A stretch of 64,000 bases of DNA from Novosphingobium pokkalii (GTDB taxonomy: Bacteria > Pseudomonadota > Alphaproteobacteria > Sphingomonadales > Sphingomonadaceae): contig NZ_BMZP01000011.1 in the NCBI RefSeq assembly GCF_014652855.1, forward strand, positions 79,692 to 143,691, read 5' to 3'. The first letter of the stretch is position 1; every line of letters begins with the position of its first letter. A model generated the notes under the pieces. The model was not told where the DNA came from. It ran no database searches and was given only the letters and a program-made list of their open reading frames with translations. The position numbers were made by a program, and so were the translations under genes. Shown piece by piece: positions 46,680-55,273 of the stretch.

Positions 46680-47440
46680 CGCTCGAGATATACGAAGTCC
46701 CGAGGGTAGGATTCAAGGCTTGCGCCGGCATCGACGAAAAGAGTTTGCCCGGTCACCGCCCGCGCCGTGGCGAGATAGTGCACCGCATCGGCGATTTCGT
46801 CCGCGCCGGGCAGGCGCTTCAACGGCATGATCTCTTCCAGGCGGTGCCACTGCTCGGCATCGTAATCCTGCGTCGGCAGGATCAGGCCCGGCGCCACGCC
46901 GTTGACCCGCACACGCGGCGCGAGTGCGCGCGCCAGGGTGCGCACGGCGGCATGCAGCGCCTGCTTGGACAGGGTATAGCTGAGCTGGTCGGGCACCGGG
47001 TTCTGCACCCGCTGGTCGAGAATGTTGACCACGGCACCGGCCTGATCGCCCAGCGCCTCGGCAAAGGCGCGGGTCAGGAGCAGCGGGGCAAACAGATTGA
47101 CGCCAAAGTGCCGGTCCAGCGCATCGGGCGCGAGGCTGGCAATGGTATCGTCCTGGAACAGCGACGCGCAGTTGACCAGGAGGCACGGCGGACGGCCGGC
47201 CCGGGCGATCACGTCGGCCAGCATCGCGGCGGGAAAGGCGCTGTCGCCCAGGTCACCGGCCACCGGATGAACGGCGGCGCCCAGCCATTGCAACTGCGCG
47301 GTGAATTCAGGATCGAACGTGTGGGCGTGGTGCGCGTGGAGCGCGAGGTCCCAGCCCTCTTGCGCCAGCTTGCGGGCAATTGCCGCCCCGATCCGGCGCC
47401 ACCCGCCGGTTACCAGCGCAAGCGGGCGCGGCTCGCTCAT
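46676..47440 (-). CDS. Pteridine-reductase-like SDR (FolM-like)
   Basis: 254-residue short-chain dehydrogenase. [20 protein letters not shown] carries the TGxxRRIG variant typical of FolM/PTR1-type pteridine reductases rather than ordinary SDRs. [21 protein letters not shown] has the catalytic Tyr-x3-Lys. FolM makes tetrahydromonapterin or reduces dihydrofolate-like pterins. Placement directly after folB and before moaA (both overlaps 4 bp) supports a pterin role. No pterin substrate can be named from sequence alone. Confidence 0.82.
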   Translation of the reverse strand: MSEPRPLALVTGGWRRIGAAIARKLAQEGWDLALHAHHAHTFDPEFTAQLQWLGAAVHPVAGDLGDSAFPAAMLADVIARAGRPPCLLVNCASLFQDDTIASLAPDALDRHFGVNLFAPLLLTRAFAEALGDQAGAVVNILDQRVQNPVPDQLSYTLSKQALHAAVRTLARALAPRVRVNGVAPGLILPTQDYDAEQWHRLEEIMPLKRLPGADEIADAVHYLATARAVTGQTLFVDAGASLESYPRDFVYLER

Positions 47441-47811
47441 CCGCGGCGCGCGCGGGTGAGCGTCATGCCGATATCCTCGCCAGCCTCGCTGATGGCCAGC
47501 TTTACGATCTTCACTTCCACTTGCTGCACGCGCGCATCCTGAACGAACAAGGTTTCACAGATGTGGTCTGCAACCGATTCGATCAGTTGGAAATGCACCT
47601 CTTTGGGCAAACCGTCGCTCGCCGCATGCTTGAGGTCCATGTAGTTCTTGCTCGCCGTCAGCGGGCAATCGGGCGTGTAGCGATCCTGCGGACGCAGCCA
47701 GGCACGGATGGAAATCCGCAGGGGCTGCGGACGGCCGGTCTCTTCCGAATAGATCCCGGTGAGGACATCGGTGTGGACATTGGCGACTTCGAGGATCAGG
47801 CTGTCAGACAC
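47437..47811 (-). CDS. folB: Dihydroneopterin aldolase FolB
   Basis: 124 residues of the FolB/FolX family, which cleaves dihydroneopterin in folate synthesis. Pattern: LEVANVHTDVLTGIYSEETG, then ASKNYMDLKHAASDGLPKE, then FQLIESVADHICETLF and VKIVKLAISEAGEDIGMTL. The Tyr-Glu-like and Lys positions are in the usual order. It is the first gene of a folB - FolM-like - moaA - moaD series, each overlapping the next. Confidence 0.83.
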   Translation of the reverse strand: MSDSLILEVANVHTDVLTGIYSEETGRPQPLRISIRAWLRPQDRYTPDCPLTASKNYMDLKHAASDGLPKEVHFQLIESVADHICETLFVQDARVQQVEVKIVKLAISEAGEDIGMTLTRARRG

Positions 47812-47897
47812 GCGCGCGCCCTTGGCACTTGGCGCCGCGAATGTCCAGCATCAGCCGTGCTTATGGGGTTTTGTGCCGAAACTTCGTTTCGGCATTG

Positions 47898-48020
47898 CGG
47901 CACCAGCCCACTCCCGTCCCGAAGGCACCGAAAACGTCCGGGGGACGTTTTCGCTGAGGGGGCCGATCTCCCAACGATAGTACCCTATGGGAGGTCGGGT
48001 GGGGGAGTGGGCTGGTGCCG
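47898..48020. repeat. Composite hairpin element with 18-bp terminal inverted repeats
   Basis: CGGCACCAGCCCACTCCC (47898-47915) is exactly inverted at 48003-48020. Inside are GAAAACGTCC / GGACGTTTTC (47930-47952) and a third stem, CGATCTCCCA / TGGGAGGTCG. It lies between the methyltransferase gene stop and folB, where only 217 bp separate them. Related GGTCGGGTG-type repeats occur in this genus. Confidence 0.7.
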
Positions 48021-48028
48021 TCAGTCGC

Positions 48029-48919
48029 TCAGTCGCCGTTCTTCCAGCGCGCAAAGATCGCCGTGGGCAGAACCCGCCCGCCCGGCCCTTCTTCGGCAAG
48101 CGCAAGGTCGCCATGTTCGATTTTGCCCGGCAGGTGCCCCAAGGCCTCCGCCAGCAAGCCACCGATCGCCAGGCTCGACATGCGCACGGCATAGACGGTC
48201 AGGAACAGGAAGCGGCTGTTCGCATCGAGCAGCCTGGCGCAATCGGCGATCAGGCCGGGCAGGCTTTCCTCCAGCCGCCAGACTTCGCCCTCTGGTCCAC
48301 GCCCGAACTTGGGCGGATCGAGGATGATCCCGTCATAGCGCTTGCCGCGCCGCACCTCGCGCGCGGTGAACTTGGCCGCATCGTCCACGATCCAGCGCAC
48401 TGGGCGGCCATCCATGCCGGAAAGCGCGGCATTGGCACGGGCCTGGGCCACCGACTTCTTGGAAGCATCGACATGCGTCACCGAACCGAAGCGCGAGAGC
48501 GACAGCGTGCCGACGCCGGTATAGCCGAACAGGTTGAGCGTGCTGGCTTCGCTCTGGCCGTCCAGCCGCTCGCCCATCCAGTCCCACACCGGGGCCATGT
48601 CGGGGAAAAAGCCGAGGTGGCGAAACGGCGTGCAACTGGCGGTGAACCGCACGTCGTTCCACGCCAGCGGCCAGCCTTCGCGCGACACGGGCCGATCGAA
48701 TTGCCAGCGGCCCCCGCCATCCTCGTCCGAACCGGGCACGAATTCGCCATCGGCCTGCCAATCGGCAAGCGCGGGCGCCCACATCGCCTGGGGCTCGGGG
48801 CGGATGAAGCGATGGGGGCCATAGCGCTCCAGCTTGCGGCCATGGCCCGAATCGATGAGGGCGAAATCCCCCCAGGGCGATCCCACCATCACCTGCGGCG
48901 CAAGCGTCAGCGTGGCCAT
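48029..48919 (-). CDS. Class I SAM-dependent methyltransferase (RlmI-like, rRNA large-subunit type)
   Basis: 296 residues. A PUA-free N-terminal region, then a Rossmann methyltransferase: LNLFGYTGVGTLSLSRFG (SAM motif I), THVDASKKSVAQARANA, and the catalytic-loop ILDPPKFGRGPEG (the DPPxF motif of the RlmI/RlmK group acting on 23S rRNA cytosine). Its start overlaps the thrC stop (TGATG), so it is co-transcribed with threonine synthase, though unrelated in function. Confidence 0.8.
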   Translation of the reverse strand: MATLTLAPQVMVGSPWGDFALIDSGHGRKLERYGPHRFIRPEPQAMWAPALADWQADGEFVPGSDEDGGGRWQFDRPVSREGWPLAWNDVRFTASCTPFRHLGFFPDMAPVWDWMGERLDGQSEASTLNLFGYTGVGTLSLSRFGSVTHVDASKKSVAQARANAALSGMDGRPVRWIVDDAAKFTAREVRRGKRYDGIILDPPKFGRGPEGEVWRLEESLPGLIADCARLLDANSRFLFLTVYAVRMSSLAIGGLLAEALGHLPGKIEHGDLALAEEGPGGRVLPTAIFARWKNGD

Positions 48920-50337
48920 CAGGCGTCCTTCCGCCCGCTCTTGGGTGTCGCCCGCTCGGCCACATAGGCGGCCACGGCCTCATAGGTGCCGGGCAGATGA
49001 TCGCAGCGTTCCTGCCGCTCGAACAGATCGCCCACGCGCGCGGGCAGCGGCGGGCGCACGCCGGTGGCGCGCTCCACCGCATCGACGAACTTGGCCGGGT
49101 GCGCGGTGGCAAGCGTCACCACCGGCACGTCGGCCGGCAGGTCTTGCGCCGTGCGCGCGGCGTGGAGGCCGATGGCGGTATGCGGATCGAGCACTTCGCC
49201 GGCGGCTTCATAGGCCCAGCGCATGGCCTGGGCCATCTGCCCGGCATCGCAGCGCGCGCTGGAGAACAATCCGGCGATCGCCTCGCGCTGGGCATTGGTG
49301 AGTTGCAGCGCCTTGGTGGCATCGAACTGCTGCATCTGCGCGGCAAGGGCAGCGGCATCGCGCCCGCAGGCGTCGAACAGCAGGCGCTCGAAGTTCGAGG
49401 AGACCTGGATGTCCATCGACGGCGCCGCAGTGGGCGTCACCGTGCTGGCGGAATAGTCACCCGCCGACAGCGCGCGATGCAAGATGTCGTTGATATTGGT
49501 GGCCACGATCAGGCGTTCGACCGGCAGGCCCATGCGCGCGGCGACATAGCCGGCGAAAACGTCGCCGAAATTGCCGGTCGGCACCGAGAACGCCACCTTG
49601 CGGTGCGGCGCGCCAAGCTGGAGCGCGGCGGCGAAGTAATAGACCACCTGCGACATCAGCCGCGCCCAGTTGATCGAGTTGACCGCAGCGATCCCGAACG
49701 TGCCGGTCATCGCGGCATCGTTGAACATGCGCTTCACCATCGCCTGGGCATCGTCGAAGCTGCCGTCGATGGCGATGTTGTAGACATTGGGCGCGAGCAC
49801 CGTGGTCATCTGGCGGCGCTGCACGTCGGACACGCGGCCTTCGGGATGCAGCATGAAGATATCGACCTTGGCGCGCCCGGCCACCGCGTCGATCGCGGCC
49901 GAGCCGGTGTCGCCCGAGGTGGCGCCCACGATGGTCAGGTGATCCTCGCGCCGGCCGAGGAACTCCTCGAACAGCAGGCCGAGCATCTGCAAGGCCACGT
50001 CCTTGAACGCCAGCGTCGGGCCGTGGAACAACTCCAGCACCCACTGCCGCTCGTCCAACTGCTTGAGCGGGGTGACGGCAGCATGGGCAAACCGGCCATA
50101 GGCCTGGGTGGTCAATTCGCGCAGGCGTTCGGGCGTGAGGCTGTCGCCCACGAAGGGCGCCATGATCCGCGCGGCGAGTTCGGCATAGGGCAGGCCGACC
50201 ATGGCGGCGATCTCGTCATGGCTGAACTGCGGCCAGGCTTCAGGCACGTAGAGCCCGCCGTCGGACGCCAGGCCCGCCAGCGTGACGCCTTCGAAATCGA
50301 GCGAGGCGGCCTGGCCCCGCGTGCTGACATACTTCAT
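48919..50337 (-). CDS. thrC: Threonine synthase
   Basis: PLP enzyme converting O-phosphohomoserine to threonine. 472 residues. N-terminal MKYVSTRGQAASLDFEGV, PLP Lys in LAFKDVALQMLGLL, phosphate-binding GATSGDTGSAAIDA, and SVPTGNFGDVFAGYVA. The usual start is ATG at 50337; two codons upstream there is only a TTG. A 9-bp-stem hairpin ends 7 bp before the start and contains the likely ribosome site (see 50345). Confidence 0.95.
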   Translation of the reverse strand: MKYVSTRGQAASLDFEGVTLAGLASDGGLYVPEAWPQFSHDEIAAMVGLPYAELAARIMAPFVGDSLTPERLRELTTQAYGRFAHAAVTPLKQLDERQWVLELFHGPTLAFKDVALQMLGLLFEEFLGRREDHLTIVGATSGDTGSAAIDAVAGRAKVDIFMLHPEGRVSDVQRRQMTTVLAPNVYNIAIDGSFDDAQAMVKRMFNDAAMTGTFGIAAVNSINWARLMSQVVYYFAAALQLGAPHRKVAFSVPTGNFGDVFAGYVAARMGLPVERLIVATNINDILHRALSAGDYSASTVTPTAAPSMDIQVSSNFERLLFDACGRDAAALAAQMQQFDATKALQLTNAQREAIAGLFSSARCDAGQMAQAMRWAYEAAGEVLDPHTAIGLHAARTAQDLPADVPVVTLATAHPAKFVDAVERATGVRPPLPARVGDLFERQERCDHLPGTYEAVAAYVAERATPKSGRKDA

Positions 50338-50344
50338 CGCCAAT

Positions 50345-50372
50345 CCCCATGCGCCGCGCCCGCCGCATGGGG
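50345..50372 (-). promoter_or_regulatory. Hairpin holding the thrC ribosome-binding site
   Basis: CCCCATGCG / CGCATGGGG, perfect 9-bp stem with a 10-nt loop, ends 7 bp from the thrC ATG on the minus strand. The GGGG arm is the best Shine-Dalgarno candidate, so folding would hide it. Control of translation is inferred. Confidence 0.45.
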
Positions 50373-50397
50373 CACGCCCGATCGATATAGGGGGCGC

Positions 50398-51003
50398 CTA
50401 GCGGCTCGGGGCGGATGTGACAACCGCCGCGGCGCCTTTCGCGCGCCGGCGCAGGGCCAGGGCATAGATCACCAGGGCCACCCCCGCGAACAGGAACCAC
50501 TGCACGGCATAGGCCAGATGGTTGTTGGGAATGTCGGAGGGATCGGGCGCGGCATTGGCTGCCAGCCCGGCCAGCGGCGGATCGGCGACCAGGCGGGTGA
50601 TCTTGTGAAACGGAGCGATTCGCCCGCTGACCCGGCCGCCATCCCATTGCGGCGGGTGCGGATCGGGCGACCAGCCGAGCTGGACCAGCGCGGGCAGGCC
50701 GCCCGGCGCCTGGCAATGGGCGATGTGGACATAGCCCCCCTCGCCCGCCGCATTGCGCCCGGCGACCGAGTCCCACAGCCCGGGCTCGACCCGGCAATCG
50801 AACGCGGCGCGGCGATAGAGCACCGCCGTGCCATCGCCCGCCACCGGAAAGGCGACGGGCGCCGGATCGGTCAGCGCGGCGGCATAGCGGGCCAGCAGAT
50901 GCTCCTTCTGCCCCTTGCGCTGCAATTGCCAGAAGCCCAGCCCGATCATCGTGGCAACGGCCAGCAGCACGATCACGGTGGGCACGATCGGCAGGCGGCG
51001 CAT
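50398..51003 (-). CDS. SURF1 family cytochrome oxidase assembly protein
   Basis: 201 residues with two TM helices (N-terminal about 5-25 and C-terminal about 165-188) bracketing a periplasmic domain. FWQLQRKGQKEHLLARY, ALVQLGWSPDP and NNHLAYAVQWFLFAGVALVIY are the SURF1 hallmarks. It assists haem insertion into cytochrome c oxidase subunit I. ATG at 51003; a second Met codon precedes it. The DUF983 gene overlaps its start by 4 bp. The core cox genes are not in the window. Confidence 0.9.
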   Translation of the reverse strand: MRRLPIVPTVIVLLAVATMIGLGFWQLQRKGQKEHLLARYAAALTDPAPVAFPVAGDGTAVLYRRAAFDCRVEPGLWDSVAGRNAAGEGGYVHIAHCQAPGGLPALVQLGWSPDPHPPQWDGGRVSGRIAPFHKITRLVADPPLAGLAANAAPDPSDIPNNHLAYAVQWFLFAGVALVIYALALRRRAKGAAAVVTSAPSR

Positions 51004-51413
51004 CATGGCTGCTTTCCCCCTTGCTCTTGCCCCTGCATTCTGGCGGGCACGCGGGCGGCGAGCACGGCTGCGCGTGTCGCGCGCACGGCCAGGCCCACCA
51101 AGAGCGCGCTCGCCGGCCCCCAGACCAGCGGGTAGACCCAGAGCGGCAAGCGCCAGATATCGTCGACGCGCAGCGCCGAGAAGACCAGCAGCGCGACGAG
51201 CGGAATCACCACCGGGTAAAGCGCGCGGCCACTCGCTTCATGCTCGGCGAATGGCTGGCCGCAGGCACGGCAATGGTCAGCCAGCTTGGGCGGCTCCCAC
51301 ACCCGCCCGGCCCAGACCATGCCGGGGGCGCCACAGGCCGGGCACCGGCCATGGCGAGCGACCTGCCACCAGCGCGGCGCCTGAGACGGACGGTCGATGC
51401 GATTGTCCTGCAT
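51003..51413 (-). CDS. DUF983 zinc-ribbon membrane protein
   Basis: 136 residues. RCPACGAPGMVW and HCRACGQPF form a four-Cys zinc ribbon (residues ~24-53), followed by two TM helices (~66-82 and ~90-110). DUF983 genes are usually neighbours of SURF1 and cox genes, probably in oxidase assembly. Its stop overlaps the SURF1 start, in keeping with that link. The next gene upstream is an unrelated histidine kinase. Confidence 0.83.
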   Translation of the reverse strand: MQDNRIDRPSQAPRWWQVARHGRCPACGAPGMVWAGRVWEPPKLADHCRACGQPFAEHEASGRALYPVVIPLVALLVFSALRVDDIWRLPLWVYPLVWGPASALLVGLAVRATRAAVLAARVPARMQGQEQGGKQP

Positions 51414-51465
51414 GCCTTGCGGGATAGCGGCCCCGGCCGGGCCGGTCCAGCACCTACTCCAGAGC

Positions 51466-52902
51466 CTAAGCCGCGAGCGGCAGGCGCAGCGTGGCGGTCA
51501 GCCCGACGATCGCCCCGGCCTGCCAGCGGTTGGCCAGCGCCAGCGAGCCGCCATGCTGGTCGGCAATGGCGCGCGCCAGAGTGAGGCCCAGACCGGTGCC
51601 TCCGGTGGCGGTGTTGCGCGAGGCTTCCAGCCGGGTGAAAGGCTCCATCATCCGCTGGATCTCGCTTTCTGGAATGCCCGGACCATCGTCCTCGATGCGC
51701 AGCACCGCCTCCGCGCCCTCGCGCGCCAGCGAGACGCGCGCCCTCTGGCCATAGCGCAAGGCGTTGGACACCAGATTGCGCATGGCGCGGCGCAGCCACG
51801 TGGCGCGCAGCGGGAGAACGATGCGCACCGTGTCTTCCAGCGTCACATCCTCGCCCATGTCCTCGTATTCGCCCATCACGTCGGTCACGAGGGCTGACAG
51901 CTCGGTGGTTTCCAGCGGGTCCGATGGGCGGCCGACGCGGGCCAGCGAGAGAATGTCGTCGAGCGAGCGGTTGATGTCCTCGATCGTGGCGGCCATCCGC
52001 GCCCGCTCGGTCTCGTCCTCCACCGCCTCGATCCGCACGCGCAGCGCGGCCAGCGGCGTCTTGAGATCGTGCCCGATCGCGCCGAGCATCACATCCTTTT
52101 CATCGAGCAGGCCGATGATCCGCCCTTCCATGGCGTTGTGCGCCACGATCAGGCGGCGGATGTCGTCCGGCCCTTCGGGTTCCAGTTGCCCATCGGCGTT
52201 GCGCTCGCGGGCAAAGGCCTCCACCCGGCTGGTCAAGGCCTTGAGCGGGCGGGCAATGCGCCGCAGGATCAGCGCCACGGCGCCCACCAGCACCAGATAA
52301 AGCAGGATCGTCTGCAACAGCAGCGAGAGGATCACCTGGCGTTCGTTGGCCGGCGCCAGCATGCGCGCGGTGAGCCAGGTGCCGTCAGGCCGCTGGATCG
52401 AGGCGATGATCAGGTGCGCTTCGGGGCGACGATCACCAAAGCTTTCCAGCCGCTTGCTGACATTGCCGAACCACGGGCCGATCACCGCGTCGCTGCGCGG
52501 GTCACGCTCCACGACCAGCACCTGGCGGTGGACCATCCCCTGGGTTTCGAGCACTTCGTGCAGCGCGGTGGCGACATCGGCGCGGTCGCGGTCTCCCTCC
52601 TGCGCCGGCGACCGGCCATCGACGCGCACGCGCAACGGACGCGGCAGGCGCCACATGTCATCGGGCGGGGGCGGCCCGTGCGGACGACCATCGGGCGCAT
52701 GGTTTTCGCGCGGCGGCTGGCCGATCAGGCGGAACGCCGCCTCGTTGACGGTCAATTGCACGCGGCGTTCGTTCTGTTCGCGCCAGATCAGCGCGGCCGA
52801 AAGGCCCTGCGCCACCAGCAGCGCCAGCGCGATGGCCAGCAGCATCTGCCCTTGCAGGCTGCGCGGCGCGCGCGACACGGTCCAGGCCGGCAAGCGCAGC
52901 AT
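51466..52902 (-). CDS. Sensor histidine kinase of a two-component system
   Basis: 478 residues. TM1 ~18-38, a periplasmic loop (~40-200), TM2 ~212-236, HAMP to ~285, then the HisKA box MLGAIGHDLKTPLAALRVR with the phosphorylated His, N-box NLVSNALRYG, G1 IEDDGPGIP and G2 GGTGLGLTLAR. EnvZ/OmpR-type arrangement. Its ATG overlaps the response-regulator stop (TGATG). The stimulus is unknown. The periplasmic EF-hand protein encoded first in the same operon makes calcium or another cation worth testing as a signal. Confidence 0.9.
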   Translation of the reverse strand: MLRLPAWTVSRAPRSLQGQMLLAIALALLVAQGLSAALIWREQNERRVQLTVNEAAFRLIGQPPRENHAPDGRPHGPPPPDDMWRLPRPLRVRVDGRSPAQEGDRDRADVATALHEVLETQGMVHRQVLVVERDPRSDAVIGPWFGNVSKRLESFGDRRPEAHLIIASIQRPDGTWLTARMLAPANERQVILSLLLQTILLYLVLVGAVALILRRIARPLKALTSRVEAFARERNADGQLEPEGPDDIRRLIVAHNAMEGRIIGLLDEKDVMLGAIGHDLKTPLAALRVRIEAVEDETERARMAATIEDINRSLDDILSLARVGRPSDPLETTELSALVTDVMGEYEDMGEDVTLEDTVRIVLPLRATWLRRAMRNLVSNALRYGQRARVSLAREGAEAVLRIEDDGPGIPESEIQRMMEPFTRLEASRNTATGGTGLGLTLARAIADQHGGSLALANRWQAGAIVGLTATLRLPLAA

Positions 52903-53633
52903 CAATCGCGGCCCGCCACCTTGCGCACTTCGGCGGCCAGCATGTAGCCACCGCCCCACACCGTCTGGATCAGTTGCGGGTTGCGGCTGTCTTCCTCGAT
53001 CTTGCGCCGCAGGCGGCTGATCTGGTTGTCCACCGCCCGATCGAACAAGTGCGCCTCGCGGCCCTGGACCATGTCGAGCAGCCGGTCGCGATCGAGCACC
53101 TGGCGCGGGTGATCGAGAAAGGCCATCAGCAGGCGGAATTCGGCCGAGGAAATCGCCACGACGGCGCCTTCGCGGTCGGTCAGGCGGCGCTTGAGCGGAT
53201 CGAGCGTCCAGCCTTCGAATTCATAGGCCAGTGCCTCGGGCACCTCGGCCGGCACCCGCGCACTGCGCCGCAGAACCGAGCGGATGCGCGCGACCAGTTC
53301 GCGCGGATCGAACGGCTTGACCACGTAATCGTCGCCGCCGATTTCCAGGCCGACGATGCGATCGGTGGACTCGCCCTTGGCCGTGATGAAGATCACCGGC
53401 ACGGCGCGGCTTTCAGCCAGGTGCCGGCACAGCGACAGCCCGTCTTCGCCGGGCATCATGATGTCCAGCAGCACGAGGTCGAACGCCTCGGTCGCGATTC
53501 GCGCGCGGGCTTCCACCGCGTTGCCCGCCTGGGTCACGGCAAAGCCCTGGCGGACAAGATAGTCCGCCAGAACCTCGCGCAGGGCTGCTTCGTCATCGAC
53601 CAGAAGGATGCGGGTTGCCGCGGCCTCGCTCAT
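52902..53633 (-). CDS. OmpR-family response regulator
   Basis: 243 residues. Receiver domain with DDEAALREVLADY, phospho-acceptor Asp in LVLLDIMMPGEDGLS and Lys in VVKPFDPREL; C-terminal winged helix LTDREGAVVAISSAEFRLL to DNQISRLRRKIEEDS. Regulates transcription for its partner kinase at 51466. It starts 18 bp after the EF-hand protein gene stop; all three genes run in the same direction and form one operon. Confidence 0.92.
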   Translation of the reverse strand: MSEAAATRILLVDDEAALREVLADYLVRQGFAVTQAGNAVEARARIATEAFDLVLLDIMMPGEDGLSLCRHLAESRAVPVIFITAKGESTDRIVGLEIGGDDYVVKPFDPRELVARIRSVLRRSARVPAEVPEALAYEFEGWTLDPLKRRLTDREGAVVAISSAEFRLLMAFLDHPRQVLDRDRLLDMVQGREAHLFDRAVDNQISRLRRKIEEDSRNPQLIQTVWGGGYMLAAEVRKVAGRD

Positions 53634-53651
53634 GCCTGCCCTGCCTGGTGA

Positions 53652-54392
53652 TCAGTTGCCGGCCGGAGGCGGCGGGGGCGGCATGTCGTCGCCATCGCCC
53701 ACTGGTTGGCCCGGGGGCGGTGGCGGCGGATGGCCTTCCATCCCTCGCGGCCCCCAGCGGTGGCCGCCATGGCCAAACGCGGCACGGAGTTCTTCGCGGG
53801 TAAGCTTGCCATCATGATTGGTATCGGCCTTGTCGAATTGCGCCTTGACTGCCGCATCATACGCAGCGCGGGTCACCGCGCCATCCTTGTCGCGCAACGC
53901 CTCGTGCAAAACCGGGCCGAGACCAGCCAGGCCCATCGGCGGCGGGCCGCGATGGTCATGAGGACGGGGTCCATCGGGACGGGGACCACCTTCGCCCGGC
54001 GGCGGAGGCGGCAGAGCTTCCCCGTCACGATCGGCCATGGGCGGCATGCCATGGTGCATCATGCCCGGCTTCATCGCGCGATGGTGGGCCACGAACTCAT
54101 CGCGGCTGATCATGCCGTCATGGTTGGTATCGATCGCGTCGAAGCGCTGGCCCAGCCGGGCATCCCGGTCGGCCTGGTCGATCCTGCCGTCCTTGTTCAC
54201 GTCCATGCGCTGCCACAGGGCATCGGCTTGCGCCTGCGCCTGCGCCCAGGTGATCGTGCCATCACCCATCGGCGCCGGGCGGGCCTGGCCCGGGCGCGGC
54301 GAAGCCGGCTCAGCCGGCGCCGCCGCATAGAGTGCAGTGGTGCCAGCCACGGCGACGACCGTCGCACACAGGCCAAGGACACGCTTCTTCAT
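53652..54392 (-). CDS. Secreted EF-hand protein, first gene of the two-component operon
   Basis: 246 residues. Sec signal peptide to about residue 25 (MKKRVLGLCATVVAVAGTTA, cut near YAAAPA). Four EF-hand-like loops in two pairs: 64-75 (DVNKDGRIDQAD), 88-99 (DTNHDGMISRDE), 168-179 (DKDGAVTRAAYD, degenerate) and 190-201 (DTNHDGKLTREE). His/Pro-rich and Gly-rich spacers separate the pairs, ending in a Pro repeat. Predicted periplasmic cation binding, likely Ca2+. No enzymatic domain recognised. The spacer to the response regulator is 18 bp. Confidence 0.8.
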   Translation of the reverse strand: MKKRVLGLCATVVAVAGTTALYAAAPAEPASPRPGQARPAPMGDGTITWAQAQAQADALWQRMDVNKDGRIDQADRDARLGQRFDAIDTNHDGMISRDEFVAHHRAMKPGMMHHGMPPMADRDGEALPPPPPGEGGPRPDGPRPHDHRGPPPMGLAGLGPVLHEALRDKDGAVTRAAYDAAVKAQFDKADTNHDGKLTREELRAAFGHGGHRWGPRGMEGHPPPPPPGQPVGDGDDMPPPPPPAGN

Positions 54393-54828
54393 GTCGGCAA
54401 GCTCCCGAAAACAAAGGCCGAGCGCACTGGAACGGAGGCGACGACCCGAAAATGGGGGGTGAGGAAACTGCGGCGCCGCCATGCCGAAAGAGGCTAGGGA
54501 CTAAGGGGGGAGGGACACCCCTTCCGGCCGTGGGGACTGAAGTGGCGGGCACCGCAGCTTCCATGCCCATGGTATAGGCGCCGGATGTCGCGCGAGTATG
54601 TCGGGACAGGGGGTATTTTGTCGCCAATTGTCGCATCATTGCATAGACTGGCGACGAGTCCCCCAAACCGATAAATTCATGGAAATTCAGATGACTGAAC
54701 ATCCAATCGGGGTTGCCAACCAGCGGCAGGTCGCGGTTTTGCGCCCGATCGGAGGGCAGGCGCCGCAACAGCCCTGAAACATGGCCGTTACATTCCCCTG
54801 CCCGCCCTGCCCCTGCCCGACGGGGATA
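54393..54828. other. Intergenic region, no gene seen
   Basis: A 436-bp gap between the EF-hand operon and the VOC gene. It has short AT-rich blocks (TATTTTGTCGCCAATTGTCG at 54610-54629; ATAAATTCATGGAAATTCAG at 54671-54690) in otherwise GC-rich DNA, fitting a promoter region for the minus-strand operon. I find no convincing ORF, tRNA or strong hairpin. Small ORFs here are shadows or lack ribosome sites. Confidence 0.5.
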
Positions 54829-55206
54829 TCAGGCCGCGCCCATCACGAATGCATTGAGCTTGTTGCCATCCGGATCGCGGAAATAGGCCGCATAGAAACC
54901 ACCCTCGCCGCGCGGGCCCGGCGCACCTTCGCAGCGGCCGCCATTGGCCAGGGCCAGGGCATGAAGCCGGTCGACCTGCGCCGGATCCTTGGCCTCGAAC
55001 GCCACCATCACCCCGTTGCCGACCGTGGCCGGCTGGCCGTCGAACGGCTTCATCAGCGCAACACCGGCCGCCCCGCCGGCATTGCCCCAGGCAATCGCCC
55101 CGGGCCATTCGAACATGCGCCCGGTGCCCAGTTCGGCCGCCAGCGCATCATAGAACGGCGCGGCCTGCGCCAGATCGTTGGTTCCCAACGTCACATACCC
55201 GATCAT
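54829..55206 (-). CDS. VOC family protein (glyoxalase/bleomycin-resistance fold)
   Basis: 125 residues. IGYVTLGTNDLAQAAPFYD at the start and FYAAYFRDPDGNKLNAFVMG at the end are the two beta-alpha-beta repeats of the VOC fold, with conserved metal-site-like His/Glu positions weak. Such proteins include glyoxalases, dioxygenases and resistance proteins; no substrate is suggested. GGGAGAG precedes the ATG. It stands alone. Confidence 0.8.
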   Translation of the reverse strand: MIGYVTLGTNDLAQAAPFYDALAAELGTGRMFEWPGAIAWGNAGGAAGVALMKPFDGQPATVGNGVMVAFEAKDPAQVDRLHALALANGGRCEGAPGPRGEGGFYAAYFRDPDGNKLNAFVMGAA

Positions 55207-55273
55207 CTTGGCTCTCCCTGCGGCGAGTCGCCGCCTGAAACAGAACGTATCATGAACACCGCAAGTAACAAGG

